From: Desulfobotulus pelophilus
GTDB taxonomy: Bacteria > Desulfobacterota > Desulfobacteria > Desulfobacterales > ASO4-4
DNA length: 64,000 nt
Assembly: GCF_026155325.1 (NCBI RefSeq)
Contig: NZ_JAPFPW010000005.1
Location: 1 to 64,000 of the forward strand
Direction of reading: 5' to 3'
Shown here piece by piece: positions 7,801 through 16,984 of the stretch. The notes under the pieces are model-generated. The model was not told the origin of the DNA and did not search any database. It saw nothing but the letters and a program-made list of their open reading frames with translations. Position 1 is the stretch's first letter, and each line of letters begins with the position of its first letter. Made by a program: the position numbers and the translations under genes.

Positions 7801-10800
7801 TGAATCATGTCTTCGGGGTAACCCGTATGGCGGGATACCAGCTCCGTGATGACAGGGATGGGGGATGCGCTGGCTGGAGATGTCGTGCTACTGGTTTTTT
7901 CCGGTACGGAAAGGGAGGCCGGAGAATGGTCTGTCAGAAGATCGGCAAAGGCCTGTAGGCTGCGGGCTTCGGCCAGTACTTCCGGTGCAAAACCGGCCAT
8001 GGCCGGGAAGTGTCCTTCCAGCTCCGAGAGAATTTCCACCCTTTTGATGGAGTCTATGCCCAGATCCGCTTCCAGATCCATGTCCGCCTGAATCATGTCT
8101 TCGGGATAACCCGTATGACGGGATACGGTGCTCACCAGAAGGGACAGAATGTTTTTTTCCTGCTGGCTGGAATTTTCCATGGTCTCAGGGGCTCTGGCTG
8201 CGGCTGCCTCAGGGACAGGTCGCGCCGGAACCGGGGGAGCCGGGGCGGGATCAGGTGAAAGATTTCTGGCCGGAGTTGAAAGATTCTCTGCAACAGGGGC
8301 AAGGCTTCCGGCTTCGGAAAAGGGTTTTTCAGGGTATTCCTGAAGGGAAAATCCTTCGCCCCTTCCCATGGAATGGACCAGTCTTTCCAGTGTGCGGCCC
8401 GCTTCGGACTGCAGGGATAAAAACTGTTCGTGGGCACGGGTGGTCTGTTCCTGAAGGGCTTTCAAGGTTTGGAAACCTTCCATCAGAACCCTTGAATCCA
8501 TGGGGGTACCTCGTTTCTGTAAAGTCTCAGTGGGTCTATGGGGGAGGGAATGCATGGCCACATCAACAGAATCTTGACGGGTGCCGGCCGGAGTTGTCGC
8601 AGCAGCAAGTTGTCGGGTGGATGCAGGTGCCACATCTGCAGAATTTGTATGGGCCTCTGCCGGGGTCTTTGCTGCTGGTTCAGGCCGGTGGATTGTTTCC
8701 CTGCTCCGGGCAGGGGCCAGATTCTCAGCGGAAAGGAGTCTGCTGTCAGCTGCCCGTAAAAGGGGCTTTTTTTCTGCGGCCTTTTTCCCCTGTTCCGGTT
8801 TGATATTGGCTCCGGAAAGCCAGATGGTCATCCGCCGCTCCGGGTTGGGCGGTGGCTCCGGGATGCCGGACCAGTCCACTCCATAGCCAAGGGCAGCCAG
8901 CTGGCAGAGAAGAATGAGAAGATCCATATCTCCTGAATTTTTTCCGGCGGAAGCATCCATGGCAAAACAATGCACGGATTCCTGTTCCAGAATGGCGGAA
9001 GCAAGGCCAGTGAGAACATTTTTAGGGCCTGTTTCCACAAAGGTGCGCACACCTTTATCATAAAGATATTTTATATTGCTGATGAAACGAACAGGAGAAA
9101 GGAGCTGGGAAGAAAGGGTCTGGCGGATGGCATCCCCATCCTTTTCATAGGCAAGGCCTGTGCCGTTGGCCATGACTTCCATGGAGGGAGCTTTGGGGGT
9201 GATGCCCTGCAGGGCCTCTGCAAAGGGTTTGGCCGCATCTTCCACAAGGGGGCTGTGGAAGGCGGCGGCAACGGGCAGCCTTATTCCCCTGATTTTGTGG
9301 CTCTTCAGCACCTTGGCCGCATGATCCAGAGCCTCTTTTCCACCGGAGAGCACGCACTGGGAAGGGCTGTTTTCATTGGCCAGCACCACATTCAGGTTTT
9401 CTTTTTCAATGAGGCTTTTCAGGGTTTCCACATCAGCCCGTACGGCCATCATTGCGCCCCGGTCCCTTGGGTCATCGGGGTCACCTGCCATGTAGCGGCC
9501 CCGGAGGACGGAAAGCTGCATGCATTCCGTTTCCTGAAACACACCGGCGCAGCAGAGGGCCGGGAGTTCTCCGTAACTGTGTCCGCATGTGGCATGGGGA
9601 CGGATGCCGAAACGTTCCAGTATGCGGGCCATGCCAAGGCTGACGCAGCCGATGGCGGGCTGGGCCAGATCCGTGGACCGCAGGGTTTCTTCCTCTTCTT
9701 TGCCCTCACCTGTAAAGGGATGGATAAAAGGGGAAAGGAGATGTTCTTTGCGGTGAGGGGCAGCGTATTCGGCCAGAGTGGCATTCCCCAGCTCAAGGCT
9801 TTCCAGCATTTCCGGGAAAATACAGGCAAGGCTTTTTCCCATGCCGGGATACTGGCTGCCCTGTCCGGGAAAGAGAAAGGCAAGTTTTCCGGGCGACTCC
9901 CCTTTGCCGAAAAAAATCTGGCCATGCTGGCCTTCCTTTTCTTCCCCGATAATGGCTCTGGCTTCTTTGATGGTACCTGCCATATCCCCATCTTTTTCCA
10001 GAAGGAGCAGCAGACGAAAGCTGTGGGCGGAGGAGAAATCTGATCGGGAACGGCGGCAGACTTCCTGCAGCATCCGGGGTTCCTTCAGTTCTGTTTTTTC
10101 CAGATCCGCAAGCTTGTGAAGAAGGGTATCCGTGTCTGGGCCGGAAACAGAGAAGATATCCGTATGAAAATCCCAGACCCATTCGTTTCGTTTTTTGCCA
10201 TATTCTTCCAGCACGGCATGGTAATCCGCTCCGCCAAAGCCAAAGGCACTGACCGCGGCCCGACGTGGGCGGTCTTTTTCTGTCGTCCATGGCATGGCTT
10301 GGGAAAGCATGCAAAAGCCGGAGGAGGGAATGTCCAGATCCGGATCCGGGGGAAGGTGTTTCAGTGCCGGGGGCAGCACCTTGTTATAAAGGCAGAGTAC
10401 GATTTTGATGAAACCAGCCATGCCCGCTGCGGCTTTGGTATGGCCGATGTTGGCCTTGACGGAGGAGAGAATGCAGGGCCTTGTGTCCCTTTCTTTGCCG
10501 TACACCGCCTGCAGGGCCTTGAATTCCACGGCGTCGCCCACACGGGTGCCGGTGCCGTGGGCTTCCACCAGATCCACGCTGGAGGGATGAAAGCCAGCCT
10601 CTTCACAGGCCTTTTCCAGGGCACGAATCTGACCTTCCGCTCCCGGTGCGTAGATGCTCTGGCTTCTGCCATCGCTGGCCGTACCCATGCCCTTGATGAC
10701 CGCATAGATACGGTCGCCATCTTTTTCGGCATCTTCAAGGCGTTTGAGAACGGCCATGCCCACGCCTTCTCCCAGTACGGTGCCGTCGGCCTTTTCGGAA

Positions 10801-11594
10801 AAGGGTCTGGCATCGCCGGAGTGGGAAAGAACGCCGGTCTGGGCAAAGCACATGTGCATGAAAATATCGTTTAAGGTATCCACGCCGCCGGTGATCACCA
10901 TGTCGGCTTTGCCCGTCTGCAGTTCCAGCACAGCCATGTGTACGGCGGCAAGGGAGCTGCCGCAGGCCGCATCCACAACGCAGTTGCTGCCCCCAAGGTT
11001 GAGGCGGTTGGCAATGCGTCCGGCAATGACATTGCCCAGAAGACCGGGGAATGCATTTTCCTGCCATGCTGTATGACCGGCCGCCATGCGTTCCATAATG
11101 GCGGTCTGGATATCTTCCGGGATTCCTTCGGCTTCCAGTGCTTCTTTCCACAGGGGATGGCTGAGTCGGGAAGCCAGCGGCACCACCAGCTCCTGAGTAC
11201 CCGTGGCACCGAGAATCACACTGGTGCGGGAACTGTCATATTCCCTCTGCTGGGGGTAGCCTGCGTCATCTAAGGCGCAGCGGGCCGTGACCAGACCCAG
11301 AAGCTGGGATGTATCCGTCACTTCAAGGAGATTGGGCGGAATGCCAAAGGCGGATGGATCAAAGGGATAGGGAGAAAGATAGCCTCCCCGGGTGCAGTAG
11401 GTTTTGTCCGGCGCACCGGGGGAGGGAGTAAAGTAGGCTTCCCTGGACCAGTGACTTTCGGGAACCTCACCGATGGCATCGAGGTTACGGAAAATCAGCC
11501 GCCAGAAAGCCAGCCTGTCCGGTGATTTTGGAAAAAGGCAGGCCATGCCGATCACGGCCAGATCACAGGGTTTGGATATGGAAGAAGGGGTCAT
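4887..11594 (-). CDS. pfaA: PfaA-like iterative polyketide/polyunsaturated fatty acid synthase
   Basis: A 2235-residue type I synthase. Domain order: ketosynthase (~10-450; active Cys ~211 in DAACGSS, His in VEAHGTGT and NIGHTKAAAG), acyltransferase (~575-880; Ser ~673 in GHSYGE), Ala/Pro linker, three tandem acyl carrier domains with LGIDSIKR (phosphopantetheine serines ~1181, 1278, 1375, spaced 97 residues), ketoreductase (ITGGAYGVTAA ~1655; Tyr ~1845 in DYAMANG), and a C-terminal dehydratase-like hot-dog region (DHSIAGKAVVPFA ~1960). This order is that of PfaA of bacterial PUFA synthases. The neighbouring PfaD supplies enoyl reduction. No PfaB, PfaC or phosphopantetheinyl transferase is in the window, so the set is minimal, or partners lie elsewhere. 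The product is unknown. Lies 18 bases after pfaD. Confidence 0.9.
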   Translation of the reverse strand: MTPSSISKPCDLAVIGMACLFPKSPDRLAFWRLIFRNLDAIGEVPESHWSREAYFTPSPGAPDKTYCTRGGYLSPYPFDPSAFGIPPNLLEVTDTSQLLGLVTARCALDDAGYPQQREYDSSRTSVILGATGTQELVVPLASRLSHPLWKEALEAEGIPEDIQTAIMERMAAGHTAWQENAFPGLLGNVIAGRIANRLNLGGSNCVVDAACGSSLAAVHMAVLELQTGKADMVITGGVDTLNDIFMHMCFAQTGVLSHSGDARPFSEKADGTVLGEGVGMAVLKRLEDAEKDGDRIYAVIKGMGTASDGRSQSIYAPGAEGQIRALEKACEEAGFHPSSVDLVEAHGTGTRVGDAVEFKALQAVYGKERDTRPCILSSVKANIGHTKAAAGMAGFIKIVLCLYNKVLPPALKHLPPDPDLDIPSSGFCMLSQAMPWTTEKDRPRRAAVSAFGFGGADYHAVLEEYGKKRNEWVWDFHTDIFSVSGPDTDTLLHKLADLEKTELKEPRMLQEVCRRSRSDFSSAHSFRLLLLLEKDGDMAGTIKEARAIIGEEKEGQHGQIFFGKGESPGKLAFLFPGQGSQYPGMGKSLACIFPEMLESLELGNATLAEYAAPHRKEHLLSPFIHPFTGEGKEEEETLRSTDLAQPAIGCVSLGMARILERFGIRPHATCGHSYGELPALCCAGVFQETECMQLSVLRGRYMAGDPDDPRDRGAMMAVRADVETLKSLIEKENLNVVLANENSPSQCVLSGGKEALDHAAKVLKSHKIRGIRLPVAAAFHSPLVEDAAKPFAEALQGITPKAPSMEVMANGTGLAYEKDGDAIRQTLSSQLLSPVRFISNIKYLYDKGVRTFVETGPKNVLTGLASAILEQESVHCFAMDASAGKNSGDMDLLILLCQLAALGYGVDWSGIPEPPPNPERRMTIWLSGANIKPEQGKKAAEKKPLLRAADSRLLSAENLAPARSRETIHRPEPAAKTPAEAHTNSADVAPASTRQLAAATTPAGTRQDSVDVAMHSLPHRPTETLQKRGTPMDSRVLMEGFQTLKALQEQTTRAHEQFLSLQSEAGRTLERLVHSMGRGEGFSLQEYPEKPFSEAGSLAPVAENLSTPARNLSPDPAPAPPVPARPVPEAAAARAPETMENSSQQEKNILSLLVSTVSRHTGYPEDMIQADMDLEADLGIDSIKRVEILSELEGHFPAMAGFAPEVLAEARSLQAFADLLTDHSPASLSVPEKTSSTTSPASASPIPVITELVSRHTGYPEDMIQADMDLEADLGIDSIKRVEILSELEGIYPGLATLAQEILATARSISAIAALVVPDAQPTHEKSHNSHKVQENVFPADAAAAIRSIIARHTGYPEEMIQADMDLEADLGIDSIKRVEILSELEGIYPSLATIPAETLQECRSVQAIAALISDPAPEKDLPSPITAIKETASPASESRQSSADTEPSAEEISLIRSTIHWEAFDPEDENIPASLALLQDFCDETGLFPIKQSLIGKTPKLCRAEEALASFQPSLIVPWAAHNDEKALQKLFVFLGSWGKKALASSKACSLCIITRSDGSLGSSDPFSASPETQSLAGLMRTLQKEWPDMALRLADLSGEAGAAEPLMKKLLFSRGPLILGCDASGHIRTPLLKECSAEEKNPALAPPAKDDLMLITGGAYGVTAACVEALARSWPCRMLFTGRSPEPGPEPLWLSGIQKKEDIRKALLRHHFAEKTPTPRELDTEFNRIKNGRAIRDTLKKMKSLGCDARYLSMDLEKPDAIEGLFKKLKEENTLPSLWVHGAGVLSDKAMVDKSAEDFSKVFSVKALFAKHMAEALKDMPMKAMIFFSSVASLEGNPGQADYAMANGVLNALARRENLTRKNCRALSICWGPWEGGMVTPALARHFQRQGVGLIPLDKGSEAFSHEILSGNDPEVLLAAGREAEKKTLKTEKTPDSAPETLRIFSVRTRPEFTDHSIAGKAVVPFASLACEILRQEERPDFRPNPDTDFRILEDLRLLKGCILNEDSLLPLEVQKKGRERTLVSLERKPATPRMRCTIRSGSVRPQLSPVLIHPRSYPRDCRIVYDEILFHGRAYQVLQKIEIMGDNGMKASLAPEVLKAHPDPLSLILDSAMQLACLFGFESRGSVCLPTHVKSLHLPHSFTTSSFTPDKVKGLIYTAENGSSHMLLGNISFLDNDDMPCMEIRGLTMTGSEAMAENFKTGGITLSPCMEGDHASSADGSFSLPDRQRSAG

Positions 11595-11612
11595 GGAATA
11601 TCCTGATCCTCT

Positions 11613-13265
11613 TTAAGACATCATGGGTTCAAGGGTGTTAAGGCCCAGTGGTGAGAAATTGCCGATATGGGCCGGAATCTCCGGATACTGGGCTTTTAGC
11701 ATGGAGAAACGGGTAAGGGTGGCGGCTCCGGCCAGAAGATTGAAGGCCACGGTGCGGATGCGGCGTTCGGATACCTCCTCCAGAAAACTGTTTTTGGTCC
11801 AGGCATTGAAAGCACCCATGGCCGGGCCGCACCAGACCTGATAATCCACCTTGCGGTCCGGATTTCCCTGTATGGCCCAGAGGGAGGCCTGACCGAGATA
11901 GGAGCGGAAGAGCAGGGCCATGTGGTGGCGGGGATCTTCTTCGGCCCGTTTCAGCTGGGATGGATCCCGTTCCATGAAAAAGCGGCGGGTGGATTCCCAT
12001 TCCTCTGCTATGCTTTTCTGAAAGATCTTGTCTTCAAGGAAGCGGATGGCATCCTCCGGCAGGGCTTCCATGGAAGGATACTCCCTGTAAAGGGTGTAGA
12101 GTTTCTGCGCCCGTAAGGCAAACATGGTTTCCCTTTTCAGCACCTGCACCCTGCCACCCATCTCAAACATGTCCGCCGCAGCGGTCATGGTGACATCGGC
12201 CTGTCCGCAGCGGGCCAGCATCTCCCGCACCGTATCTGAGGTGCCGGATTCCACGCAGGCCTGATGGACGGAGCCCACCAGTATATAATCCGCTCCCAGA
12301 GCAAAGGCCGCCGCCGCAGAAGCCGGAGTGGCAATGCCGCCCCCAAGACCCACGCAGGGGATGTGGACATACTCCCTTGCAGCCATGGCCGCATCCCTTG
12401 CCGCTTTGATGGCGGGAAGAAGGGCCATGGCCGGACGGTTGTCCGTATGTCCGCCGGAATCCGCTTCTGCCGTGATGTCATCGGCCATGGGAAGTAAGGC
12501 CCCGAGTCGGGCTTCATCTTCACTTAGCAGCCCTTGGCTGAGCAGTTGCGTAAGAATTTTCTCCGGAGGGGGCGCAAGGAATTTTTCAGCAATTTCCACC
12601 CTGGAAACCTTGGCTATGATGCGGTTTTTCGGCAGGGGACGGCCCTTTTCATCCGCCGTGACGCCCCTTACCCTGTACAGAACAATGGCCGGGGTCATGC
12701 GCATGAAGGCGGCGGCACAGACGCTGGTGATGCCGGATTTTAGATAAAGTTCCGCAAGGGCCATTTCCCCTTCCGGGGAGCCGGGCTGGTGCAGAAAATT
12801 AAAGCCAAAGGGAAAGGGGCTGGATTCTGCCGCTTTTTTCAGGGTGGCAATGGCCTTTTCAATGCGGGCAAGGGTGCAGCCGCCAGCCCCGAAAAAGCCC
12901 ATGCCTCCGGCCCGGCCCGCTTCCATCACCATGGCTTCCGATGTGATGCCGTTGGCCATGGCTCCTGCTATGTAGGGGTATTTCAATCCGTGTCGCCGGA
13001 GAAAATCCCGGCTGCCGAGGTTTTCAGGCGGAAGGGGGGGAACAAAGGCAAGAAGAGGCAGTGCGTTTTCACCGGAAAGGACACCTCCCAGAATCGCCTG
13101 CCCGTATGTGCGGAGCTGGGGTTTGCCGTTTTCTCCCAGCACAAGAAAAAGGGGACTGCGCAAGGCGAGCAGTGCCGTTTTTGGATCGTTTGTCTCAGGA
13201 AAGGCTTTATCAGAAGGGCCGGGTTGCCACCAGCCCATGGAAGAATTTGTCATATCTGTTGTCAT
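11613..13265 (-). CDS. pfaD: PfaD-like FMN-dependent trans enoyl reductase
   Basis: A 550-residue TIM-barrel protein of the 2-nitropropane dioxygenase-like PfaD family. Visible features are PYIAGAMANGITSEAMVMEAGRAG (given in part), GGMGFFGAGG, the substrate-side DITAEADSGGHTDNRP and the FMN phosphate-binding VGLGGGIATPASAAAAFALGAD. PfaD enzymes act in trans on acyl chains held by PUFA or polyketide synthases. It is the first gene of the pfaD-pfaA-hydrolase operon; the length is typical for PfaD. GNAT gene 41 bases upstream on the same strand may be co-transcribed. Confidence 0.9.
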   Translation of the reverse strand: MTTDMTNSSMGWWQPGPSDKAFPETNDPKTALLALRSPLFLVLGENGKPQLRTYGQAILGGVLSGENALPLLAFVPPLPPENLGSRDFLRRHGLKYPYIAGAMANGITSEAMVMEAGRAGGMGFFGAGGCTLARIEKAIATLKKAAESSPFPFGFNFLHQPGSPEGEMALAELYLKSGITSVCAAAFMRMTPAIVLYRVRGVTADEKGRPLPKNRIIAKVSRVEIAEKFLAPPPEKILTQLLSQGLLSEDEARLGALLPMADDITAEADSGGHTDNRPAMALLPAIKAARDAAMAAREYVHIPCVGLGGGIATPASAAAAFALGADYILVGSVHQACVESGTSDTVREMLARCGQADVTMTAAADMFEMGGRVQVLKRETMFALRAQKLYTLYREYPSMEALPEDAIRFLEDKIFQKSIAEEWESTRRFFMERDPSQLKRAEEDPRHHMALLFRSYLGQASLWAIQGNPDRKVDYQVWCGPAMGAFNAWTKNSFLEEVSERRIRTVAFNLLAGAATLTRFSMLKAQYPEIPAHIGNFSPLGLNTLEPMMS

Positions 13266-13306
13266 TCACTATCCATAAGAGGCTGTTTTGGCCTGATTGC
13301 AGGTTG

Positions 13307-13726
13307 TTATGTGCTCATCCTGTATTCCTCATGCCCGGTATGCCTGTCTGTCTGCTCACCGATGAGTGAAAAACCCTGGGAACGATAAAACTGGTACCCG
13401 GCTTTGTTGGCTTTATATACGGATAAGGTCAATCTGGGCCTTTGTTGTCTGGCATGCAGCAGCAGCTGTTTGCCCATTCCCATGCCCTGAAATGGAGGGG
13501 AAATAAAAACAGCCGCAAGCTCATTTCCGGAAAGGGCATAAAAACCTGTTATCTCCGAGTCTTTTTCAAAAACGAATACCTCTGAAGAAGGCAGGTGGAC
13601 GTGGCGCATGTTGTCTGTCTGCGATTCCCAGAATGAGGCTTCCATAAAATCATGGGAAGCTGCGGATGCGGACAACCATATATCCAGAACCCTGTCCATG
13701 TCCGATTCACAGAATTTCCTTATCAT
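13307..13726 (-). CDS. GNAT-family N-acetyltransferase
   Basis: A 139-residue single-domain acetyltransferase. The order MIRKFCESDMDRVLDIW, ITGFYAL, AAVFISPPFQGMGMGKQLL (acetyl-CoA pyrophosphate loop, here QGMGMG in place of the consensus Q/RxxGxG/A), and KANKAGYQFYRSQGF is that of YiaC/YjgM-like GNATs. The acceptor is unknown; small-molecule or protein N-acetylation are both possible. It lies directly upstream of pfaD on the same strand, but a functional link with the synthase is only positional. Confidence 0.85.
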   Translation of the reverse strand: MIRKFCESDMDRVLDIWLSASAASHDFMEASFWESQTDNMRHVHLPSSEVFVFEKDSEITGFYALSGNELAAVFISPPFQGMGMGKQLLLHARQQRPRLTLSVYKANKAGYQFYRSQGFSLIGEQTDRHTGHEEYRMST

Positions 13727-13864
13727 TTCAGATCAGATCCCTTACATTTTTCATATGCTTCCATCCTGCACGCTGTCTGTATTTCAGTACCATAAACCTA
13801 TACTCTATACCCAAAGGGAGGAAGACTGTCAAGGTGGGCATGAACGCTGTTCCTGATGCAAACA

Positions 13865-14764
13865 TTATTGGCTTCTTGGGTGAAAGCGTTTGTGAACTTC
13901 CTTGAGGCCTTTGCGGTTCACATGGGTATAGATCTGGGTGGTGGCAATATCCGCATGGCCCAGCAGGGCCTGCACCACCCGCAGATCCGCTCCACCCTCC
14001 AGAAGGTGGGTGGCAAAGGCATGGCGAAGGCTGTGGGGCGTAATCAGTCTGGTAATCCCCGCTTTCAGGCGGTAGCGCTTCAGGTTTTTCCAGAAGGCCT
14101 GACGGGTGAGGGGCTTTCCCGTTCCTCCTACAAAGAGATAATCACTGGTGCGGGTTGTCAGAATACGGGGGCGGCCCTCCCGGATATAGATATGCACTGC
14201 CTGCCCTGCTTTTTCATGGAAGGGTACCACCCTCTCCCGGTTTCCCTTGCCATGCACCCGTAAAAAACCAGCATCCATACGAAGATCTGTAACTTTTAGC
14301 CCCATGAGCTCTGAAACCCTCAGCCCTGTTGCATAGAGCAGTTCCAGCATGGCCCTGTCCCGGAGCCCCAGAGCCGTATCCACAGCCGGTGCGGAAAGAA
14401 GTGCTTCCATTTCCGTAAACGAAGGCACATCCGGGAGTTTCCGGCCTGTACGGGGCAGGCGAACAATGCGGGAAGGATCCTTTTCCAGGGTTTCTTTTGA
14501 TGCAAGAAAGGTGAAAAAACCCCGGATACTGACCAGATGCCGCCCCCGGCTGCGGGCGGCAAGTCCTTCCTTTTCAAGATGAACAAGGTAGGCCAGAAGA
14601 TCCATGGGTGCAAGTTCTTCCACCTCAAGATCATTTTCTTTTACATAATGAAGAAAACGGCCAAGATCTTCCGCATAGGCGCTCAGGGTCAGCTCCGCCA
14701 GACCCTTTTCGATCAGAAGATACCGCAGATAGGCATCCAGCAGGGGGTGCGGTTCCGGGTTCAT
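13865..14764 (-). CDS. xerD: Tyrosine recombinase XerD
   Basis: A 299-residue site-specific recombinase with a SAM-like N-terminal core-binding domain (~8-90) and a catalytic domain holding the full set of residues: R149 in ATGLRVSEL, K173 in the beta-hairpin VHGKGNRER, H244 and R247 in HSLRHAF, H270 in LLGHADI, and Y279 in QIYTHV. Length and motifs fit XerD, which with XerC resolves chromosome dimers at dif. Its start overlaps the stop of the upstream M24 peptidase by four bases (ATGA). It is a housekeeping recombinase and not the missing integron integrase, since the IntI-specific insert between the second and third motifs is absent. Confidence 0.92.
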   Translation of the reverse strand: MNPEPHPLLDAYLRYLLIEKGLAELTLSAYAEDLGRFLHYVKENDLEVEELAPMDLLAYLVHLEKEGLAARSRGRHLVSIRGFFTFLASKETLEKDPSRIVRLPRTGRKLPDVPSFTEMEALLSAPAVDTALGLRDRAMLELLYATGLRVSELMGLKVTDLRMDAGFLRVHGKGNRERVVPFHEKAGQAVHIYIREGRPRILTTRTSDYLFVGGTGKPLTRQAFWKNLKRYRLKAGITRLITPHSLRHAFATHLLEGGADLRVVQALLGHADIATTQIYTHVNRKGLKEVHKRFHPRSQ

Positions 14765-15876
14765 TGCGGCAGAAATTCCTCCACAGTGGTGCTGTTGAGA
14801 ACTTCCGGCCCGTCTTTACGGACCACCACCATGTTCTCGAGGCGGATGCCACCCCATTCAGGAAGGTAAATCCCCGGCTCTATCGTTACCACCATGCCGC
14901 TTTTCAGGGGGATATCCTGCATGGGGCTGAGCCTTGGAGCTTCGTGGATGGCAAGGCCCACACCATGGCCTAGACCGTGGCCGAAGAAATCTCCATATCC
15001 CTTTTCCTTGATGTAATCCCTTGCCAGTGAGTCAATTTCCTTTGTACTCACACCCTCGCGGATGGCGGCCGTGGCCCTTTCCTGAGCGGTTTTCACCACG
15101 TCAAAAATTTCCATGAAGCGTCCATCGGGTTTGTCCAGAAAAAAGGTGCGGGTGATGTCGGAGCAGTATCCTTTGAGTTTGATGCCCCAGTCAAAGAGAA
15201 CGGGTGCTCTGGTGGTGAAAAGATGATCCGAGGGATGGGCGTGGGGTTTGGCAGTATTCACTCCGCAGGCAACTATGCTGGGAAAGGAAAGGCCTTCTGC
15301 ACCCATTTCCCGGAGTTTTTTCTCAAGGAGCCAGGCTGCTTCTTTCTCGCTCATGCCCGGTACAAGGGATGGAAGCAGATTTTGTAAGGCCTGTTCCGTA
15401 ATGGCAAGTGCCCGGCGAATGATGTCAATTTCTTCTTCATCCTTGATGATGCGCAAGGACTCCACCAGATCGCTGATCGGAGCCAGTTTTACGGAGGATC
15501 CCGACGCATCGAGAGATTGCTTCATCCGTTCATGGTCTTTCACGGAAAGTTTTGCCGGTTCAAATCCCAGAATCTGGGTATTCAACTGTGCCAGAATATC
15601 GGGTAGTTCTGCAGCCAGGCCTTTTTTATAGCCGTAAATATCATAGCCCGGGGCTTCGGTTTTGGCCTGAAAGACAAAGCGGGAGTCCGTGGCCAGAAGG
15701 AGTTTGTTTTGGGTGATGAAAAGTACACCGGAAGACTCATCATAGCCGTTGTCTTCGCCGGTGAAACCGCTGAGGTAACGCCGGTTTTCTTCCACAAGAA
15801 CCATCATGGTGTCTATGCCATGATCTGCCATGCGGTTGCGAAAAGTCTCTATTCGTGAGGAAAGGGAAGGATTCAA
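14761..15876 (-). CDS. M24 metallopeptidase, Xaa-Pro aminopeptidase-like
   Basis: A 371-residue creatinase/aminopeptidase-fold protein: N-terminal creatinase-like domain (~5-135) and a pita-bread catalytic domain. Metal ligands are visible as two Asp in FDWGIKLKGYCSDITRTF, His in GHGLGHGVGLAIHEAP, and two Glu in TIEPGIYLP and IRLENMVVV. It probably removes N-terminal residues before proline or cleaves Xaa-Pro dipeptides (PepP/PepQ type). The 3' end overlaps xerD by four bases, so the two form an operon. Confidence 0.88.
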   Translation of the reverse strand: MNPSLSSRIETFRNRMADHGIDTMMVLVEENRRYLSGFTGEDNGYDESSGVLFITQNKLLLATDSRFVFQAKTEAPGYDIYGYKKGLAAELPDILAQLNTQILGFEPAKLSVKDHERMKQSLDASGSSVKLAPISDLVESLRIIKDEEEIDIIRRALAITEQALQNLLPSLVPGMSEKEAAWLLEKKLREMGAEGLSFPSIVACGVNTAKPHAHPSDHLFTTRAPVLFDWGIKLKGYCSDITRTFFLDKPDGRFMEIFDVVKTAQERATAAIREGVSTKEIDSLARDYIKEKGYGDFFGHGLGHGVGLAIHEAPRLSPMQDIPLKSGMVVTIEPGIYLPEWGGIRLENMVVVRKDGPEVLNSTTVEEFLPQ

Positions 15877-16330
15877 AGCAGGGTCTCCTTGAACATGAAA
15901 GAATGGGGAACTTGAAAACAGTGAAAGTGCAGTGCCAGCCTGCGGACTGTCTGGGTAGCTGCCTGTATGGCTTTTTCTCTATAGCATCAATGAAAAAAAG
16001 GGAGCAATGGAGAGAGGTGTTTTTTTAAAGGAGACATTCCGCACCTGCTGACTGAATGGTGTGGAGGCAGAGAAAAAGATTTTTTGATTCGGGTTTGTTC
16101 AGGTATCATTGGGTTGGGGATGGCCTGCCATGGTCGTTTTGTCTGATTTTTGGGGTACGAGGCAAGATCCATGGATTTTTCAGGGATGCAAAGAACGTTG
16201 TTGGCTGAACAGTGGACATGGAACCAGAACAGATCCCCTGACCGGCTATTCATCCTGTGGAGCGCATTCATAGGGACGGCGGGAATTCATCCTTATGGTC
16301 AGGAATATCTCTGATTGAAGAGAGGAAAAA
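15877..16330. other. Divergent intergenic region, 454 bp
   Basis: Separates the leftward M24/xerD operon from the rightward methyltransferase cluster and so should hold promoters for both. No convincing -35/-10 pair, riboswitch or repeat was identified. Short open frames on either strand here have no coding character. Confidence 0.5.
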
Positions 16331-16984
16331 ATGTTTGCCTGCCCTTTATGTCATTCCGCTGATTCCGCCGTTTTTTTTCGGGGTAAGCGCCGTCTTTATC
16401 TGCGGTGTGGTGAATGCCTGCTGGTTTTTGTGGATCCTGTGTTTCATCTGTCTTCCAGTGCGGAAAAAGCTGTTTATGAATTGCATGAGAATGATCCGGA
16501 GGATGAGGGGTACCGCCGGTTTATCAGCCGCCTTGTTATACCCTTGAATCAAAAACTGGGGGAGCGGGGACGGAAGGGGCTGGATTTCGGCTGTGGTCCC
16601 GGACCTGCTCTGCCACGGATGATGGCGGAAGCCGGGCACAGCATGGCTGTGTATGATCCTTTTTTTGCACCGGATGCCAGCGTTCTTGAAGAACTGTATG
16701 ATTTTATAACCTGTACGGAAGTTGTGGAACATTGGAATGTACCGGCATGGACCTGGCCATTTGTTCTGGGCATGCTTCGTCCCGGCGGATGGCTTGGGAT
16801 TATGACCAAACTGGTCCTTGATGGGGAAGCCTTTGCAAGGTGGCACTATAAAAATGACCCCACCCATGTCAGTTTTTTCAGCAGGGAGACCTTTTCCTAT
16901 CTGGCACAAAAGGGTGGCCTCCGGGTTATTTTTGAAGGAAAGGATGTCATTCTTATGCAGAAACCTGTCCTGACAGATGAATGA
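16331..16984 (+). CDS. Class I SAM methyltransferase with N-terminal zinc ribbon
   Basis: A 217-residue protein. An N-terminal zinc-ribbon-like CPLC...CGEC (residues ~4-30) precedes a Rossmann methyltransferase with motif I LDFGCGPGPALPRM, and post-motifs ITCTEVVEHW and LRPGGWLGIMTK. The layout matches the Methyltransf_23-like group, whose members act on diverse small molecules or sugars. It heads a compact rightward cluster (methyltransferase, short ORF, unknown, MinD-like ATPase). Substrate unknown. Confidence 0.85.
   Translation: MFACPLCHSADSAVFFRGKRRLYLRCGECLLVFVDPVFHLSSSAEKAVYELHENDPEDEGYRRFISRLVIPLNQKLGERGRKGLDFGCGPGPALPRMMAEAGHSMAVYDPFFAPDASVLEELYDFITCTEVVEHWNVPAWTWPFVLGMLRPGGWLGIMTKLVLDGEAFARWHYKNDPTHVSFFSRETFSYLAQKGGLRVIFEGKDVILMQKPVLTDE

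Noticed and set aside
7440-8110. Three near-identical DNA segments spaced ~290 bases
   Set aside because: They encode the three tandem acyl-carrier domains of the PfaA-like synthase and are not a separate repeat or CRISPR.
13865-14764. Tyrosine recombinase as the missing integron integrase
   Set aside because: It lacks the IntI-specific insertion, is 10 kb from the array, and fits XerD with a housekeeping neighbour.
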